From contig NZ_CP021431.1 of assembly GCF_002158905.1 (NCBI RefSeq), positions 2,480,001-2,544,000 of the forward strand: a stretch of 64,000 nucleotides of DNA. The letters are read 5' to 3'. Both the position numbers and the translations under genes were made by a program. Source of the stretch: Yoonia vestfoldensis. Its GTDB lineage: Bacteria > Pseudomonadota > Alphaproteobacteria > Rhodobacterales > Rhodobacteraceae. The notes below the pieces were generated by a model. The model was given only the letters and a program-made list of their open reading frames with translations, was not told the DNA's origin and did no database searches. Shown in pieces: positions 1 through 8,215 of this stretch (the stretch's first letter is position 1; every line of letters starts with the position of its first letter).

Positions 1-474
1 GGGTCCAGTATTTCCTGCAAGGCGCGCACCGATCTCACCATAGCCCAGCACGCAGGGGGCCAGCGCCGCCATCAGGTCCAGAAAGTCACCTGAATAGCCT
101 GCCTCAAGCACATAGCGGGTATAGGCGAGGTTCCCCGTCGCCTCGGGTGTGGCTTCCAATGTGGCGCGATCGATCCCATGGGCGGCACAGGTTTGGACAT
201 GCAGCGGCATTTCCACATGCACCAAGGCGTGAACAGTAGCGCTGACAGCCGCCAATTCATCCAGGGTCCCAGCCTTTGCCGCCGCCAAGGCCCAGGCGCG
301 GGCGAAATGAATCAGGAATACATAATCCTGCCGCAGATATTGCAGATAGCAGGCCTGCGGCAGTGACCCATCCCGCAGCCCCTCGACAAAAGCGTGATGG
401 GTGTAGGCGTCCCAATCCGTCCCGGCGTCGGCTCTCCACAGCGCAAAGGCCTGACCATAGTCGGGTGCGCTCAT
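1..474 (-). CDS. tenA: TenA family aminopyrimidine aminohydrolase/thiaminase II (partial)
   Basis: Salvages base-degraded thiamine by hydrolysing aminomethyl-aminopyrimidine to HMP; cytosolic. The visible 158 residues start MSAPDYGQAFALWR and contain the TenA helical core with HHAFVEGLRDGSLP, a YLQYLRQDYVFLIHFARA segment and, near the window edge, PCVLGYGEIG, which holds the family's catalytic Cys. The C-terminal quarter, including the second catalytic Glu, lies outside the window. The ATG at 474 overlaps the stop of the upstream thiY by 4 bp (ATGA), which fixes the start and indicates translational coupling in the thi operon. It is the most distal gene seen of the riboswitch-controlled operon. 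Confidence 0.92.
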   Translation of the reverse strand, partial: MSAPDYGQAFALWRADAGTDWDAYTHHAFVEGLRDGSLPQACYLQYLRQDYVFLIHFARAWALAAAKAGTLDELAAVSATVHALVHVEMPLHVQTCAAHGIDRATLEATPEATGNLAYTRYVLEAGYSGDFLDLMAALAPCVLGYGEIGARLAGNTGP

Positions 475-1418
475 TGCGCGGGCTCCGCCGTTACATCAGT
501 CACCAGATCGGCGGCGGGAATAGCAGCTGCCACAGCCCCTCGATCGACCAGAAAGGCTTCGAACCGGTTGTAGCGCCCCTGATCCACAGCGGCAGGCCGG
601 GTCGCAAAGCGTGGCCAGGTATCGCCCCAGGCGCGGGAATTCAATTCGTTGCGCAACTCGGCGCTGGTGGCAAAAAATATCTCTCCAGCACCTTCGGGGT
701 CGTTCAGAATGTAGGCGGTGGCGCGTTCGGTGGCCAGCAGGAAGCGAGCAATCATGTCATGGTCCATGTCTTGGGCGCGCGCCACATAGATCAACTCGTC
801 ATAAGACGGCACGCCTTCGGCCTCGGGATAGAAGCAGCGCCCCTCCACGCCTTCGATATCCATCTGGTTCAGTTCGAAATTGCGAAACGCGCCAATCACC
901 CCGTCGACCTGACCAGACATCAAGGCAGGCGAAATCGACCACCCGATATTGATCTGCTCTACCTCGGTCGGAGAGACTCCACTATGGGCAAGCATGGCAG
1001 CCAAGAGCATTTCCTGCACACCGGCCACGGCAAAACCAACCTTGCGCCCTGCCAGATCCGCAACCGATTGCACCGGCCCGTCAGCACGCACCACAAGACA
1101 GGTCAGCGGTGTTTCGATCAGCGTGCCAACCCGCACCAGGTCTAGCCCTTCACGGCGGTTCAGGTGCAATTCAGGCTGGTAGGAGACTGCCAGATCGACG
1201 CGACCGGCCGCCACCATACGCGGCGGATCGTTGGGATCGGCGGGGGTGATCAACTCCACCTCGAGCCCGGCTTCCGCGAAATATCCCAGCTCCTCGGCAA
1301 GGATGATCGGTCCGTGATCGGGGTTGATGAACCAGTCCAGCATCAAGGTCATGCGGTCCTGTGCCAAGGCGGGGGTGACCATCAATGTCATGGCGAGCGT
1401 TGCAGCAATATATTTCAA
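471..1418 (-). CDS. thiY: ThiY-like pyrimidine ABC transporter substrate-binding protein
   Basis: NMT1/THI5-like periplasmic binding protein, 315 aa. A signal peptide covers residues 1 to about 19 (cleavage after TPALAQ), followed by MTLMLDWFINPDHGPI, the typical start of the pyrimidine-binding fold. In characterised relatives it delivers formylaminopyrimidine, a thiamine breakdown product, to ThiX/ThiZ. The pairing with tenA supports the salvage role: import, deformylation, then TenA gives HMP. The permease and ATPase are not in the window and would be expected downstream of tenA. The start has an SD-like AGGAGAA a few bases upstream (RC of ttctcct at about 1425). It is in the same operon as thiF, 33 bp away. 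Confidence 0.88.
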   Translation of the reverse strand: MKYIAATLAMTLMVTPALAQDRMTLMLDWFINPDHGPIILAEELGYFAEAGLEVELITPADPNDPPRMVAAGRVDLAVSYQPELHLNRREGLDLVRVGTLIETPLTCLVVRADGPVQSVADLAGRKVGFAVAGVQEMLLAAMLAHSGVSPTEVEQINIGWSISPALMSGQVDGVIGAFRNFELNQMDIEGVEGRCFYPEAEGVPSYDELIYVARAQDMDHDMIARFLLATERATAYILNDPEGAGEIFFATSAELRNELNSRAWGDTWPRFATRPAAVDQGRYNRFEAFLVDRGAVAAAIPAADLVTDVTAEPAQ

Positions 1419-1451
1419 GGTTTTCTCCTGGGTCGGGTTTAAGGATAGGTG

Positions 1452-2414
1452 TCAGGCGTCGGGCAGAGCGAGCAGGGCAATATCGCCTGCCCATCTGTCA
1501 CGCAGTGCAAGACCTGCGTGATGGGCGCGCAGGCCGGTGCGGCAGGCCAGCACGATGCGCGTGCTCTCGGGCGGCAATGCGAGATCCGGCAACGCATCGG
1601 GCGGCAGGTGCAGCGCGGTATCGAGAAATGGGGCAAGGACTTCACTGCGCAGATCGATGACGAGGTCGCCGGCCGAAATTTGGCTCGCTGCAAGGAAGGA
1701 CACTGCGTTTTCGGGCTCCGGGGTGCCGTCGAACCGAAAGCCCGACATGCGCCAGCTTGCGGCGTCCAGTATCATCATCTGGCCCAAGGGCGAGGGTGTG
1801 GACCCCAGCAAAACCGACAGTGCCATCTGGGCCTGCAGCGCCCCCATCATCGCTACAACCGGGCCCAGAACGCCTGCGGTCGCACAGGTGGCAGCAGTCT
1901 GGGGCAAGTCGGGGAAGACAGCGCGCAACGAGGGTGCCGAGGCACAAAAGCCGCCCACATACCCCGAAAGGCCAAGCGCCGAGGCTGAAATCAGGGGTTT
2001 ACCCGCAGCAGACGCGGCATCCGAAAGGGTAAAACTGGCCGCGAATGTATCGGCGCAATCCAGCACCACATCGGCCTGATCCACCAAAGTGGGCGCATTG
2101 GCCGGTGTAAGCCAGTCGACCAGCGGTTGGATCGTGACCTCGGGGTTGAGAGCAGCCAGTGCGGTTGCGGCGGCCTGTGCCTTGGGTTGGCCGATGTCTC
2201 GCATCCTGTAAAGCGGCTGACGGTGCAGATTGCTCTCACTCACTATGTCCCCGTCGATCAGGGTGATCGTACCAATCCCCGCACCCACAAGGTACTGCAT
2301 GACTGGCGCGCCAAGGCCCCCAGCCCCTGCAACCAGAACATGGGCACCCTGCAAGCGCGCCTGTCCTTCGGCGCCCACATCAGGCAGGGCGGTCTGGCGG
2401 GCATAGCGGTTCAT
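1452..2414 (-). CDS. thiF: ThiF-type adenylyltransferase with C-terminal rhodanese-like domain
   Basis: E1-like enzyme of 320 aa that would adenylate the ThiS C-terminal glycine before sulfur transfer. The nucleotide-binding loop VAGAGGLGAPV lies at about residues 27-37, followed by the R/Q-rich LHRQPLYRMRDIGQPKA segment and CATAGVLGPVV. The last 80 residues look like a rhodanese domain: VIDLRSE, then LACRTGLRAHHAG with a Cys in the expected active-site loop. This resembles MoeZ-type fusions, so the protein may both adenylate ThiS and load sulfur on it. The CxxC zinc pairs of MoeB/ThiF are not obvious. The start at 2414 was chosen because its ATG overlaps the thiE stop (ATGA); the longer open frame upstream is thiE read out of frame. 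Confidence 0.88.
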   Translation of the reverse strand: MNRYARQTALPDVGAEGQARLQGAHVLVAGAGGLGAPVMQYLVGAGIGTITLIDGDIVSESNLHRQPLYRMRDIGQPKAQAAATALAALNPEVTIQPLVDWLTPANAPTLVDQADVVLDCADTFAASFTLSDAASAAGKPLISASALGLSGYVGGFCASAPSLRAVFPDLPQTAATCATAGVLGPVVAMMGALQAQMALSVLLGSTPSPLGQMMILDAASWRMSGFRFDGTPEPENAVSFLAASQISAGDLVIDLRSEVLAPFLDTALHLPPDALPDLALPPESTRIVLACRTGLRAHHAGLALRDRWAGDIALLALPDA

Positions 2415-3013
2415 GCCGCGGCCTTCAGCCAGGCGCAGATGCGTGTATCGGGGTCGGCATTCAGGGTGATGTCGGTCACTGCCGCTACCATATCCGCACC
2501 CGCAGCATAGGCCCCGGCGGCGCGTTCCACCGACATGCCCCCGATGGCACAGAGGGGGATATCCCCCACGAGGCCTTTCCATTCGGTCAACCGGTCAAGA
2601 CCCTGTTCGGTCCATTTCATCTTTTTCAGGATCGTCGGATAGACTGGACCCAAGGCGATATATTCCGGGGCCAGAGCCAATGCGCGGTCCAGTTCCGTGT
2701 GGTCATGGGTCGACACCCCCAGCTTGAGGCCCGCGCGGCGGATCGCGGCGATATCGGCGGTGTCCAGATCCTCTTGCCCCAGATGCAACCAATCAGCCCC
2801 CAGTTCGATCGCCAACTGCCAGTGATCGTTGATCACCAGCGCCGCACCATGTTGTCGACAACAGGCCAGTGCAGTCTGGATTTCGGCGCGCAGGTCGTCA
2901 TCCTGCCGCTCTTTGATGCGCAGCTGTACCAGCCGAACTCCGAGCGGAACCGCCCGCACCACCCAATCGGCGCTGTCGAATACGGGATAGAAACGGGGCA
3001 ATGTCATAGCCAT
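2411..3013 (-). CDS. thiE: Thiamine-phosphate synthase ThiE
   Basis: Condenses HMP-PP and thiazole phosphate to thiamine phosphate. A 200-aa TIM-barrel of usual length: QLRIKERQ (substrate/metal region), [42 protein letters not shown] and CAIGGM are all recognisable ThiE motifs. The annotated ATG at 3013 overlaps the end of thiG by 10 bp; an alternative ATG two codons later (3007) would overlap by 4 bp (ATGA), the pattern seen at other joints of this operon, and may be the real start. Confidence 0.93.
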   Translation of the reverse strand: MAMTLPRFYPVFDSADWVVRAVPLGVRLVQLRIKERQDDDLRAEIQTALACCRQHGAALVINDHWQLAIELGADWLHLGQEDLDTADIAAIRRAGLKLGVSTHDHTELDRALALAPEYIALGPVYPTILKKMKWTEQGLDRLTEWKGLVGDIPLCAIGGMSVERAAGAYAAGADMVAAVTDITLNADPDTRICAWLKAAA

Positions 3014-3765
3014 GCCTTTCCGACCAAGGGCGTTGACGGCACGGCCATGTCGCGCATGCCCATGGGGCCAGAGGCTGCCGCCAAAGCGCCTGCCTGCGCT
3101 GCCATTGCAAAGGCACGCGCCATGGCCGCTGGATTGTCAGCCTCCGCTACGGCGGTGTTCAGCAGGATCGCGTCAAATCCAAGTTCCATGGCCTGCGCTG
3201 CATGGCTGGGCAGGCCAAGACCCGCGTCAATCACCATGGCGACGTCGGGAAAGGCCGCGCGCAAGGTGCGCAAGCCGTAGATACTGTTCAGACCCATCCC
3301 CGAACCGATAGGCGCGCCCCAAGGCATCAGAACCCGGCAGCCCGCATCGATCAGCCGTGCGGCCAGCACCTGATCTTCGGTGGTGTAGGGGAATACCTTG
3401 AAACCATCGGCGCAGAGCACCTCAGCAGCGTCCAGCAGACCGAAAGGATCCGGTTGCAACGTGTCAGCATTGCCGATCACCTCAAGCTTGATCCAGTCGG
3501 TCTGGAAATACTCGCGGGCCATCTGCGCGGTGGTGATCGCCTCGCGCGACGAATGGCAGCCGGCGGTATTAGGCAGCAGATGCACGCCAAGACCGCGCAC
3601 CATGTCCCAGAACGCTTGGCCCGCCCCCTGTTCGCGCCGTAAGGACACGGTTGCCACCGATGCGCCGCTGCTGTGGAACGCGGCCTCCATAACGGCCGGC
3701 GAGGGATAGCGGGCCGTGCCCAGCATCATCGGCGTCTTTAACTCTATGCCATAGAAATCACGCAT
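3004..3765 (-). CDS. thiG: Thiazole synthase ThiG
   Basis: Builds the thiazole ring from deoxyxylulose phosphate, dehydroglycine (from ThiO) and ThiS-thiocarboxylate. 253 aa with [14 protein letters not shown], the [10 protein letters not shown] segment carrying the Schiff-base Lys, [13 protein letters not shown], and [24 protein letters not shown] phosphate-binding loops. The length and all motifs are intact. It starts 3 bp after the thiS stop with a GAGG Shine-Dalgarno in the thiS tail. Confidence 0.96.
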   Translation of the reverse strand: MRDFYGIELKTPMMLGTARYPSPAVMEAAFHSSGASVATVSLRREQGAGQAFWDMVRGLGVHLLPNTAGCHSSREAITTAQMAREYFQTDWIKLEVIGNADTLQPDPFGLLDAAEVLCADGFKVFPYTTEDQVLAARLIDAGCRVLMPWGAPIGSGMGLNSIYGLRTLRAAFPDVAMVIDAGLGLPSHAAQAMELGFDAILLNTAVAEADNPAAMARAFAMAAQAGALAAASGPMGMRDMAVPSTPLVGKAWL

Positions 3766-3768
3766 GCC

Positions 3769-3966
3769 TCAGCCCCCCTGCATCGCTGTCAAAACTTCGA
3801 GCCTGTCGCCTGTGGAAAGCGCGGTGGCATCGCGCGCCGTCGCAGGCAGGAACGTGCCGTTGAGCGCAGTGGCAACGCGCGCGCCGCCCCATCCCAGCTC
3901 CGCAAGCGCTTCGGTCACGGTCTTTGCCGCGACATCATGCTGGTCGCCGTTGACTTCAATCTGCAT
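3769..3966 (-). CDS. thiS: Sulfur carrier protein ThiS
   Basis: A 65-aa ubiquitin-fold protein beginning MQIEVNGDQHDV and ending in the essential GlyGly (AMQGG), which is adenylated by ThiF and carries the thiocarboxylate sulfur. The start at 3966 was chosen from the family length; a longer open frame upstream is the out-of-frame thiO gene. It overlaps the thiO 3' end by 11 bp and lies 3 bp before thiG. Confidence 0.94.
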   Translation of the reverse strand: MQIEVNGDQHDVAAKTVTEALAELGWGGARVATALNGTFLPATARDATALSTGDRLEVLTAMQGG

Positions 3967-4936
3967 CAAACAAATCTCCGGTCTTGCCCGTAAAAAGATA
4001 TTCCGCCGCTTGCTCTGCCAAGGCAGGTGCGAGCAGGAACCCATGTCGAAACAGGCCGTTGAGGTACAGAACCCTGCCTTTTCGCAGTATTTTCGGCACG
4101 TGATCAGCAAATGCGGGGCGCAGATCAGCACCCATTTCCACGATTTCGGCCTCAGCAAAGCGCGGGTCCAGCGCATAGGCCGCAGACAAAAGCTCCAGCG
4201 CTGAGCGCATCGTAATGGACCCGCGCGCGGCACTCTCAATCTGCGTAGCACCCAGCATGAACACGCCTTTAGCGCGGGGTACCACATAGAGCGGGTGGCG
4301 CGGATGCAGCAGCCGGATGGGCCGCGACAGCGTGATTTCATCCGAGCGCAAAACGATCATTTCGCCACGCACACCGCGCAGCCCCGGCACATCGGCCTGC
4401 GCTGACAAACCGCGGCAATCAACCACTTGACCCCTCAGGGCCGAAGGCTCGACCGTGCCGGTTTCAACCACAACGCCAGCATCTGACAGGGACTGCGTCA
4501 GATCCGCTAGGGCCAGACGCGGGTCGAGATGCGCCTCTGAGGCAAAGAACAGCCCACGCCGGTGCTGTTTCGCAAGATCGGGCTCTAGCGCCGCAATCGC
4601 GGCCGCATCGCAAAGGGTATGGCCATCCGTCCGTGAGGCAAAACGGTCCAGCTCACTTCTGTCGCGTTCTGGCGCGAGGACGAGCGTGCCATTTTTGGTC
4701 ACGTGGGTCACATCCGCCCAAAGGGACGCCGCCAGTCGCCCGTGGGTCACCACCTGACGCTCAGCCGTTGTACCTTCACACTCGGGGGCCAACATACCGC
4801 CAGCCCACCACGAACAGCCATGCGGCCCGGGCGCCCCACCCCGGTCGATGAGGCGGGGATGCAGACCGCGCGCCAGACAGGACCGTGCCGCCCAAAGGCC
4901 TGCGACGCCTGCGCCAATGATCGTCACATCATTCAT
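3956..4936 (-). CDS. thiO: Glycine oxidase ThiO (FAD-dependent)
   Basis: A 326-aa DAO-family flavoenzyme that oxidises glycine to dehydroglycine for ThiG in aerobes. The N-terminal dinucleotide-binding motif IIGAGVAGLWAARS sits at about residues 5-18; GCSWWAGGMLAPECEG is the conserved second FAD-contact region; the C-terminal LNGLFRHGFLLAP is typical of ThiO. The start at 4936 (MNDVTIIGAG) was chosen over an in-frame ATG 14 codons upstream inside thiD. It overlaps thiD by 8 bp. A ThiO rather than ThiH system is consistent with an aerobic lifestyle. Confidence 0.93.
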   Translation of the reverse strand: MNDVTIIGAGVAGLWAARSCLARGLHPRLIDRGGAPGPHGCSWWAGGMLAPECEGTTAERQVVTHGRLAASLWADVTHVTKNGTLVLAPERDRSELDRFASRTDGHTLCDAAAIAALEPDLAKQHRRGLFFASEAHLDPRLALADLTQSLSDAGVVVETGTVEPSALRGQVVDCRGLSAQADVPGLRGVRGEMIVLRSDEITLSRPIRLLHPRHPLYVVPRAKGVFMLGATQIESAARGSITMRSALELLSAAYALDPRFAEAEIVEMGADLRPAFADHVPKILRKGRVLYLNGLFRHGFLLAPALAEQAAEYLFTGKTGDLFDAD

Positions 4937-5744
4937 GGGGCCAGATCGCGTGGAAGTGGTGCACGGGGCCATGCCCATGGCCGATGTTCAAACGGTCAGC
5001 CGCCGCAATGGCCCCTTGCAGATAGGCATGCGCGGATTTTACGGCATCGGACAGGGACAGACCGCGTGCAAGGCCCGCCGCGATGGCCGCCGACAGGGTG
5101 CAGCCTGTACCATGAGTGTTTCGCGTGGGATTGCGCGAGGCCGTCAGTCGGAGCACGGCCTCGGGCGTGACCAGCAAATCTACGCAATGCGCCTCGCTGG
5201 CATGCCCGCCTTTCATCAACACCGCCCGCGGACCTAGCGTCAGGAGCGCACGACCCTGTTCCAGCATTGAGGCTTCATCGACAGCCTCGGTCGTGTCGAG
5301 CAAGCGTGCCGCTTCGGGCAGGTTCGGGGTCAGCAGATCTGCGCGCGGCAGCATTTGTGCGCGCAGCACCGCGACTGCATCATCGGCCAAGAGTGCGTCG
5401 CCGGATTTCGCCACCATCACTGGATCAAGAACGACCGGCGCAGTGTGCCCTGCCAGACCATCGACAACAGCGGCGATCGCATCCGGCCCGCCCAGCATAC
5501 CCACCTTGATTGCTCCGATCGCCAGATCGTCAAAGACCGCGTCCATCTGCGCCCGGATCACCACAGGTGCCACCATCGTCACCGCTGTGACAGCTCGAGT
5601 GTTTTGCGCAGTGATCGCGGTCAGGACGCTGGTGCCATAGACACCCAAGGCACTGAATGCCTTGAGGTCGGCCTGAATACCGGCACCTCCGCCACTATCG
5701 GATCCAGCAATCGTCAACGCCTGAAAAGCCACATGAGCCCCCAT
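4929..5744 (-). CDS. thiD: Hydroxymethylpyrimidine/phosphomethylpyrimidine kinase ThiD
   Basis: Phosphorylates HMP and HMP-P. A 271-aa ribokinase-fold protein with ALTIAGSDSGGGAGIQADLKAF at the N-terminus, KVGMLG, VLDPVMVAKSG, LTPNLPEAA and the C-terminal NTHGTGCTLSAAIAAGLA anion-hole motif with catalytic Cys/Asp-equivalent region. It is the first gene after the TPP riboswitch. The ATG at 5744 lacks a clear SD; a GTG at 5732 (giving M-AFQALTIAGSD) is preceded by GGGGG and is an equally plausible start. Confidence 0.95.
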   Translation of the reverse strand: MGAHVAFQALTIAGSDSGGGAGIQADLKAFSALGVYGTSVLTAITAQNTRAVTAVTMVAPVVIRAQMDAVFDDLAIGAIKVGMLGGPDAIAAVVDGLAGHTAPVVLDPVMVAKSGDALLADDAVAVLRAQMLPRADLLTPNLPEAARLLDTTEAVDEASMLEQGRALLTLGPRAVLMKGGHASEAHCVDLLVTPEAVLRLTASRNPTRNTHGTGCTLSAAIAAGLARGLSLSDAVKSAHAYLQGAIAAADRLNIGHGHGPVHHFHAIWPHE

Positions 5745-5805
5745 TCAAAACAAGGGCCAAAAGCACAAGGATACGGTGTACGATAGGCTGCGATTGCCAC
5801 AGCTT

Positions 5806-5889
5806 TGCTCCGTTCCCTCCGCCGGCATGACCCGGATCAGGTTCGATGGGTCAGCTTTCGCCTCTCAGCCTTTACGGCACCCCAACGGA
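5806..5889 (-). promoter_or_regulatory. TPP riboswitch (THI element)
   Basis: Reading the minus strand from 5889 there is GGGGTGCC, then GGCTGAGAGG, GACCCATCGAACCTGATC and GGGTCATGCCGGCGGAGGGA, which are the P1-P5 consensus blocks of the TPP aptamer in the right order. It lies about 60 bp ahead of thiD and so is expected to switch off the whole thi operon when thiamine pyrophosphate is abundant. Confidence 0.95.
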
Positions 5890-5896
5890 TAAGGAA

Positions 5897-5925
5897 AAGC
5901 TATGTCCCAGAGCACCACGTGTCAA
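5897..5925 (-). promoter_or_regulatory. Sigma70-like promoter of the thi operon
   Basis: On the minus strand a perfect -35 TTGACA (5920-5925) is followed after 17 bp by TAGCTT (5897-5902) as -10. Transcription would begin right at the 5' edge of the TPP aptamer, about 8 bp downstream, which is the expected geometry. Confidence 0.75.
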
Positions 5926-6231
5926 GCCGATTGGCCTGAAGGGGCGCTGTCAAGGATTGGGAGATTGGGATGATCTGTGACCGATTCATCGATACGCTCA
6001 GAATGTGTTCCGGGTGGAAAAGACCTGCCGCGGTCTTTCATGGAAAGATGATGGAAGAAGTAGGACGGACTCCCTACCCTCAAAATCAATAGAAGTCGCA
6101 GTTCAAGTATCGCGCACAGTCGCGTAGCTGGTTGCATAAAAACAGAAAAGTTTCGTCGTTTGACTGGAAAATATCACTGTTAAGGGCAAGCAATATTGTC
6201 AGATTTAAGGGCGACGCGATAGCTCGGCGGG
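5926..6231. other. Intergenic stretch, no gene recognised
   Basis: AT-richer spacer between the thi promoter and degraded sequence to its right. Small open frames here are not convincing. Nothing else seen. Confidence 0.5.
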
Positions 6232-6510
6232 ATGGAGACCGCCTGCCTGACCGCAATGCGGCACCTCGACGATATCGAGGCATGGTCAGCGCGGGCAGAA
6301 ACCGAGATGACCCCACTCTCTGGCAGGACGCCCCCGGCCTTACGCACTGTGCTGACGGAATGGCCGCTCGTGTCCGCTCCGATGGCGGAGACCATGACTG
6401 GCACCAGCCGCGCCGCCGTTCAGCGCAACCTTACTTGGATGGAAACGCGCGGTCTGGTCCGCGAGCTCACCGGGCAGGGACGATATCGGATGTGGCGGGC
6501 GACGAACTGA
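6232..6510 (+). pseudogene. C-terminal fragment of an RHE_PE00001/DUF1612-type HTH protein
   Basis: The last part (TSRAAVQRNLTWMETRG, then LVRELTGQGRYRMWRA) matches what I know of the C-terminal winged-helix segment of RHE_PE00001-family plasmid/island proteins. Only about 90 residues remain, a stop codon lies just before the first ATG in this frame, and no ribosome binding site is present, so this is a relic of a longer gene. Its neighbour is an IS21 fragment, suggesting loss by transposition-associated deletion. Confidence 0.6.
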
Positions 6511-6664
6511 AGGCCGCGGCAGACTACGCCGATCTTGTTGACGGCAGAGGTGCACTCAATAACCGGCGCGCCAGTAGGACGTGAATAAAAATGTTTGCAT
6601 TTAATGCATTTGTTGCACTTATTTCATATATGGTGCCATTCTGCACTCAGCCGGAGCAGACCCC

Positions 6665-6970
6665 ACAATTGCCAATCAACGCATCCATGCGACAACACAG
6701 CGGATTGTCGATGAACACTTCGCCGAAGAACGACCGCATTTGCTGGCTTTGCCTGCGCACCCATATGAGGCTGTTCTCACTGTCGAGCGCCGCATCAGTC
6801 ATGAAGGCATGGTTTCTGTGGGGGGCAATTTCTACAGCGTGCCTGACACTGCACGCCGCCGAATTGTCGAAGTCCAGAACCATCCCGCCGCGGTGCGCAT
6901 CTTCGAAGATGGTCAGTTGATCGCCAGCCATCCCATGCTGGAGGGCAAGCGGCAGCGCAGGATATCATAG
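6665..6970 (+). pseudogene. IS21-family transposase IstA, C-terminal fragment
   Basis: The reading frame gives AEERPHLLALPAHPYEAVLT, VERRISHEGMVSVGGNFYSV and ASHPMLEGKRQRRIS, a strongly IstA-like beta-barrel C-terminus. The N-terminal HTH and DDE domains are missing, and the frame stops abruptly where relatives continue, with no istB following. It is a relic. An istB C-terminal relic of the same family occurs at 19936-20234. Confidence 0.8.
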
Positions 6971-7078
6971 CCAGATCGATTCTACCCAAATCCGATCCGT
7001 CCGATGTCAGGATTGAACACCTAACACCGTGCCTGCAAGCAACATAAACACTCGGTAGTGCCCTACCGTGACGCGCAT

Positions 7079-8101
7079 CTAGCTCTTTTCGACCGGGCGT
7101 GACCGCATGCGTGAGACTGTCTCTCGCTCTGCGCGTTTGCAACGCATGGGCGGCAGACCCTTGTCCAGCAGCGCCATGTCTTCCAAAACCATATCACCCA
7201 TCCTTTTAAATGCTATGTCGAGGGCGCCTGCCCTGTGCGCAGATCGCAGGAAACCTCGTAGTCCACGCACCGGATGATCAGGAGCGAGTGGTTCTTCAGG
7301 GAAAACATCACTGGCTGCGAGAATGTGACCTGAACGTACTGCCTCCATCAGGTCATCAAACTCTACCACATCAGCGCGACTGAGAAGGATAAAGCGCGTG
7401 CCGCGGGGCATCCGAGCAAAGGCCGCGGCATTCAGAAATCCCTTGTTCTCGCTTGTGACAGAGGCCACCACAAAGATTGTTTGGCTGGTCCGCAAGATCG
7501 TGTCGAGATCAGTGGGAATCACACCGGCTTCGCGCAGTAGGGACGGAGGCAGCCATGGGTCGAAGGCCGAAATTTCGGCTCTGAAGCCTTGCAGGAGCTT
7601 TGCAATTGCTCGCCCCAAATCGCCGAACCCGATGATTCCCACGCGCGAATTCGACAACAGCGTCGCATTTTGGTTGCCATCCCCGCCCCACAGCTCACGC
7701 CCTTCGCGGAAGGCTACATCCGCCTCGACCACATCGCGTGCAAGTGTGAGTGCCATCGCCAAACCCATCTCTGCGACGGGCTCAGAAAAGACGGCACCGG
7801 TTGTAACGACATGGATGCCGCGTTCAAACAGATGCGTATAAGGCATGTTGTTGATCAGGTTGCTTTCGACATTAAAGACGCAACGCAGTTTTGTCATAGT
7901 TTGCACGGTTTCAAGGGCAAGTGGCGGTTGCCCTAGGATATAACGTGCCTGGGCCAGGATCGATTTGTCCATGAGGTCGACATCTTCGGGGTCAACCTCG
8001 TGCAGTTCGTAATTGGCAAAGAGTTTTTCTTTGCTGTCATCACTGAAGATCAGATCAATTGATCGCGGGTGAGGCGCGGAGATAATGAGTGGTCTGTTCA
8101 T
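7079..8101 (-). CDS. D-isomer-specific 2-hydroxyacid dehydrogenase family protein
   Basis: A 340-aa NAD(P)-dependent oxidoreductase of the phosphoglycerate/glyoxylate-reductase type. The Rossmann motif VGIIGFGDLGRAIAKLL lies near residue 155; the catalytic triad can be read as Arg in LLSRADVVEFDDL, Glu in DVFPEEPLAPDHP and His in LRSAHRAGA. The substrate is not predictable from sequence. It is divergent from a LacI regulator across an intergenic region with two operator copies, so it is probably co-regulated with the sugar-import operon on the other side and may act on a catabolic intermediate or keto acid. Its last 30 residues are basic and unlike the usual family tail. Confidence 0.85.
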   Translation of the reverse strand: MNRPLIISAPHPRSIDLIFSDDSKEKLFANYELHEVDPEDVDLMDKSILAQARYILGQPPLALETVQTMTKLRCVFNVESNLINNMPYTHLFERGIHVVTTGAVFSEPVAEMGLAMALTLARDVVEADVAFREGRELWGGDGNQNATLLSNSRVGIIGFGDLGRAIAKLLQGFRAEISAFDPWLPPSLLREAGVIPTDLDTILRTSQTIFVVASVTSENKGFLNAAAFARMPRGTRFILLSRADVVEFDDLMEAVRSGHILAASDVFPEEPLAPDHPVRGLRGFLRSAHRAGALDIAFKRMGDMVLEDMALLDKGLPPMRCKRAERETVSRMRSRPVEKS

Positions 8102-8125
8102 GAAATTTCCCCCTTTTGTGTTGAA

Positions 8126-8158
8126 TAAATCGGTTTACATTAAATGTAAATCGGTTTA
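8126..8158. promoter_or_regulatory. Paired LacI-type operators between divergent genes
   Basis: TAAATCGGTTTA occurs at 8126-8137 and again at 8147-8158. It is a palindrome with a central CG except for one T:G mismatch pair, the form recognised by LacI/GalR-family repressors. The copies are exactly 21 bp apart, two helical turns, so two dimers would sit on the same face. The site lies between the dehydrogenase gene and the LacI gene. Confidence 0.75.
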
Positions 8159-8215
8159 TCACAATATTACTGTCGATGCGGCGCAAGCAGCATTTGGCCT
8201 CGGGAGGAATTTTTT

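Noticed and set aside
276..1145. 289-aa plus-strand open frame
   Set aside because: Antisense shadow of thiY and tenA in GC-rich DNA; Arg/His/Gln-rich with no domain.
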